In this document: piece after piece, positions 61,493-64,000 of the stretch
Layout of the letters: every line of letters begins with the position of its first letter
Numbering within the stretch: position 1 is the stretch's first letter
DNA from: JANJTB01 sp032027125
Lineage (GTDB): Bacteria > Bacteroidota > Ignavibacteria > Kapaibacteriales > UBA2268
DNA: 64,000 bases
Assembly (NCBI GenBank): GCA_032027125.1
Contig: JAVSMQ010000001.1
Span: 1,752,556-1,816,555 of the forward strand
Reading direction: 5' to 3'
Translations under genes and position numbers: made by a program
The notes under the pieces: generated by a model
Databases searched by the model: none
Seen by the model: the letters and a program-made list of their open reading frames with translations, nothing else
Told to the model about the DNA's origin: nothing

Positions 61493-62797
61493 TTGACGAA
61501 GAAAATTGAATCTAAAGTTTCTGTTGATGACTCTAATTTGCAATTCCAATCATTAAACATAATTGAACCCATTTTAAAAGCAGTCCGAGAGGAAGGCTAT
61601 ACTATTCCTACACCAATACAGTCGCAATCTATCCCAATAATTTTACAGGGAAGCGACCTTCTTGGATGTGCCCAGACAGGAACAGGAAAAACAGCCGCAT
61701 TTGCAATACCAATCCTGCAATTATTATCACAGACTCCGACTATCGGCAGAAAAAGAAAAATCAGAAGCCTGATAGTAACACCTACCCGTGAACTGGCAAT
61801 TCAAATAGATGAAAGTTTTAAGGCTTATGGAAGACATACCGGATTAACAAGTACTGTGATTTTCGGCGGTGTTAAACAAACCCCTCAGACAAATATTCTG
61901 CAGGGTGGAGTTGACATTCTGATTGCAACACCGGGTCGTTTGTTAGACCTTATAAATCAGGGTTTTTTGACATTGCGCCACGTAGAAATATTTGTGCTGG
62001 ATGAAGCAGACCGTATGCTCGACATGGGTTTTATTCACGATGTAAGAAAATTGCTGGCAATTCTTCCTAAACAAAGACAATCTCTTTTCTTTTCAGCTAC
62101 CATGCCGTCAGAAATTGTAAGTCTTGCATCAACCATTTTGCATAATCCTTTAAAAGTATCTGTAACGCCTGTGTCATCTACTGTTGATATCATCAAGCAA
62201 TATGTATATTTTGTCGACAAAGTAAATAAAAATGCACTTCTGCTAAATATTCTAAAGAATGATAAAATCAAAACTGCACTTGTGTTTACACGTACCAAAC
62301 ACGGCGCTGACAAAGTCGTAAAAATTCTGTTAAAGAACAATGTATCGGCAGAGGCTATTCACGGCAACAAGGCTCAAAATGCCAGACAGAGAGCTTTGGC
62401 AAATTTCAAGGCGCAATCTACACGAGTACTCGTTGCAACCGATATTGCTGCCCGCGGTATTGATGTTGACGATTTGGAATATGTGATAAATTTTGAGATG
62501 TCGAATGTTGCTGAAACTTATGTTCACCGTATCGGAAGAACAGGCAGAGCCGGAGCTAAGGGAACAGCCTTTTCATTCTGCGATGCCGAAGAAAAGGAAT
62601 ATCTGCGTGATGTGGAAAAATTGATTTCCAAAAAAATCCCGATTATTGATAATCACCCTTTTCCCTTGATGGACCTTAATCCTGAAAAAACACCGAAATT
62701 TGAATACATCAAACCGAAATCTTTGCACACAAGACCAAAGACAGCCGAAAGCAGCAATACGAATAAATGGTACGGCAGACATAAATCAATGCGGTAA
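61493..62797 (+). CDS. rhlE: DEAD-box RNA helicase, RhlE type
   Basis: About 434 residues. I place the start at the TTG at 61493, since AAGG lies nine bases upstream and the family normally begins shortly before the Q motif. An in-frame TTG at 61448 has no ribosome site. All helicase motifs are present: Q motif (GYTIPTPIQSQSIP), I (AQTGTGKTAAFA), Ia (TPTRELAIQI), II (LDEADRMLDMGF), III (FFSATM), V (ATDIAARGIDV) and VI (YVHRIGRTGRAG). The basic tail (KPKSLHTRPKTAE) fits RNA binding. RhlE proteins help ribosome assembly and RNA turnover. Confidence 0.92.
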   Translation: MTKKIESKVSVDDSNLQFQSLNIIEPILKAVREEGYTIPTPIQSQSIPIILQGSDLLGCAQTGTGKTAAFAIPILQLLSQTPTIGRKRKIRSLIVTPTRELAIQIDESFKAYGRHTGLTSTVIFGGVKQTPQTNILQGGVDILIATPGRLLDLINQGFLTLRHVEIFVLDEADRMLDMGFIHDVRKLLAILPKQRQSLFFSATMPSEIVSLASTILHNPLKVSVTPVSSTVDIIKQYVYFVDKVNKNALLLNILKNDKIKTALVFTRTKHGADKVVKILLKNNVSAEAIHGNKAQNARQRALANFKAQSTRVLVATDIAARGIDVDDLEYVINFEMSNVAETYVHRIGRTGRAGAKGTAFSFCDAEEKEYLRDVEKLISKKIPIIDNHPFPLMDLNPEKTPKFEYIKPKSLHTRPKTAESSNTNKWYGRHKSMR

Positions 62798-62814
62798 TTT
62801 GATCTATTTTTCAA

Positions 62815-62844
62815 GAAACAATTTGATAACTTTCAAATTGTTTC
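62815..62844. terminator. Hairpin between convergent genes, possible terminator
   Basis: GAAACAATTTGA pairs with TCAAATTGTTTC around a six-base loop (TAACTT). It is AT-rich and lacks a clean T-run, but lies exactly between the helicase and the Nramp-like gene stops. Confidence 0.6.
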
Positions 62845-62863
62845 TGTTTACCGAACATCTTTC

Positions 62864-64000
62864 TTACAGGAAAAAAAGCGACCAAAGATAAATCAGGCTG
62901 AATCCTGTTAAAAATACTATTCCTAACTGACCCAGTATTTTCAGCCATAATTTTGGTTTATAATCCTTTGGAAAATCCGATGCAGTTACTACTTTATAAT
63001 TTATAAATGCAAATACCGGTGCTGCAAGAAATGAAATGACAGTTGCCAAATCCATCATAGATTTCAAATCTTTAGCAAAAAAACTGACAATAATTATTGA
63101 TATTACTGCCATAGAAATCATTAATACAACATTGAAATAGATTCTGAATTTATTTATTTTTCTGCTGACTAAAAATAACGCTCCGGTGATAGAACGCGGA
63201 TAGGCATCTACTACCGTAAGTAAAGAACTCAAAAGTGTAATAAAAGCCGCAGGTGCAATTATCCAGACACTCCATTTTCCGAAAAGGGTGGTATATAATT
63301 CAATTACCTGTTTGGAAAATTCCGTTCCATTTGGAGAAAATCCGACTCCGCTGCCATACATCACCATTGCACCGAGTGTAAGAAAGAAAACTGCAAGTAT
63401 TGTTGTAGTGATATACCCGATATGAAAATCAATTAATGTTTCTCTTAAAGTCGGGATATAATTTTTTTGTTTAATTCTGCCCAGTGTCCATAATGATGTC
63501 CAAATTGATGACTCTATAGGTGCAGGCATCCAGCCCATTAGTGCAATCAGAAACAAAATACCTGATTTCTCTAAAATATTCTGCTGTACAAAATCCGGAC
63601 TGACATTAGTTTCAACGGAAAGTGACATTATAAATGCAATTGTAGTACAGATTCCCAGTATCAATACCATTAGTTTCATAACTTTGTCAAGAAGAGGATA
63701 TTTCCCGATAATTAGCAATAAAATGCAAAATGTGACCAATCCTATACTTAGATAAAGCGGGTCAACAGGCTGACCGATTATATATCCGAGAAGACCACTC
63801 GAACCAAGAGCGAGGGCAGCCATATTTATAATACCGGTAACAAGCGATATTCCAAGAAAGCTCCATATAGCCCAGCCCCCTAAATCGGCATATCCTTCGA
63901 GCAGACTTTTTCCTTTTGCTGAAGTATATCTATAGCTGTATTCAAAAAAAGGATATTTAAATAAATTGGCAGCTATTACTACAATCAAGAGAGAAAATCC
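62864..64000 (-). CDS. Nramp-like divalent metal transporter, 5' end off the window
   Basis: The frame is open past 63988 to the window end (four more sense codons, GFSL), so the N-terminus lies outside and the apparent TTG start is not the real one. About ten membrane helices are visible. NLFKYPFFEYSYRYT, then LLEGYADLGGW, is typical of Nramp-family TM2-TM3. The TM6 segment, where metal transporters have M-P-H, reads LMGWMPAPIESSIWTS, keeping Met-Pro but not His. The TM1 motif (D-P-G-N) is outside the window. It likely belongs to an Nramp-related branch whose substrate may differ from manganese or iron. Family membership is probable, substrate unknown. Confidence 0.78.
   Translation of the reverse strand, partial: GFSLLIVVIAANLFKYPFFEYSYRYTSAKGKSLLEGYADLGGWAIWSFLGISLVTGIINMAALALGSSGLLGYIIGQPVDPLYLSIGLVTFCILLLIIGKYPLLDKVMKLMVLILGICTTIAFIMSLSVETNVSPDFVQQNILEKSGILFLIALMGWMPAPIESSIWTSLWTLGRIKQKNYIPTLRETLIDFHIGYITTTILAVFFLTLGAMVMYGSGVGFSPNGTEFSKQVIELYTTLFGKWSVWIIAPAAFITLLSSLLTVVDAYPRSITGALFLVSRKINKFRIYFNVVLMISMAVISIIIVSFFAKDLKSMMDLATVISFLAAPVFAFINYKVVTASDFPKDYKPKLWLKILGQLGIVFLTGFSLIYLWSLFFL

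Overview
The window looks like a metagenome-assembled scaffold from the Bacteroidota/Chlorobiota side of the FCB group, plausibly an Ignavibacteria- or Kapabacteria-like lineage. Evidence: AT-rich intergenic DNA, at least seven secreted proteins ending in type IX secretion (T9SS) type A sorting domains, PD40/OmpA lipoproteins, two good matches to the Bacteroidota -33 TTTG / -7 TAnnTTTG promoter, and a TTG-initiated infC. The exact phylum is inference. A run of 514 Ns (13783-14296) and single Ns (29991, 60621) mark assembly joins.

Layout. 1-6473: an Rpn-type PD-(D/E)XK nuclease cut by the window edge, an OmpA-family porin-like protein and a very large T9SS cargo protein. 6474-8608: a toxin-antitoxin graveyard with one intact VapBC-like pair, one pair with a truncated PIN toxin, one with a truncated RelE-like toxin, and further broken reading frames. 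8609-12852: a PD40-OmpA lipoprotein translationally coupled to an SppA protease that carries a beta-barrel-like N-terminus. 13000-16330: intergenic repeats, the gap and a T9SS Asp-box protein. 16330-24161: housekeeping genes (MFS exporter, rluE, fluoride channel with a DUF190 partner, tRNA-Pro, ferritin, a glutamine amidotransferase, M23 lipoprotein, tRNA-Glu, transaldolase-like protein). 24464-36496: a Rel/Spo protein with a decayed synthetase domain, thioredoxin-like protein, TPR lipoprotein, adenylate kinase, ADP-forming acyl-CoA synthetase, infC and a cytochrome c-FTR1 fusion.

36698-42021 is an accessory block of five minus-strand secreted proteins, four with T9SS tails. 42526-49437 is a probable operon: bi-domain oxidoreductase, GH2-like/YIP1-like membrane protein, purC, rodA. 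49438-52258 is a second accessory island: palindromic repeats, an orphan phospholipase A2-like protein with an overlapping lipoprotein gene (interrupted by one stop codon), and RHS core remnants on both sides of a DUF3782-like nuclease. 52259-64000 returns to housekeeping and conserved hypothetical genes (nnr, VanZ-like, pentapeptide repeat, NAD(P)-binding protein, a large TPR/transglutaminase protein, DUF1697, RhlE-type helicase) and ends inside an Nramp-like transporter.

The most interesting signals are the PLA2-like/lipoprotein pair embedded in RHS debris, the layered toxin-antitoxin decay, the SppA-barrel fusion, and several enzyme folds whose catalytic residues have been lost (GH2-YIP1 fusion, esterase-like T9SS cargo, Rel synthetase domain). 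No CRISPR array, complete insertion sequence, rRNA or replication origin was seen.
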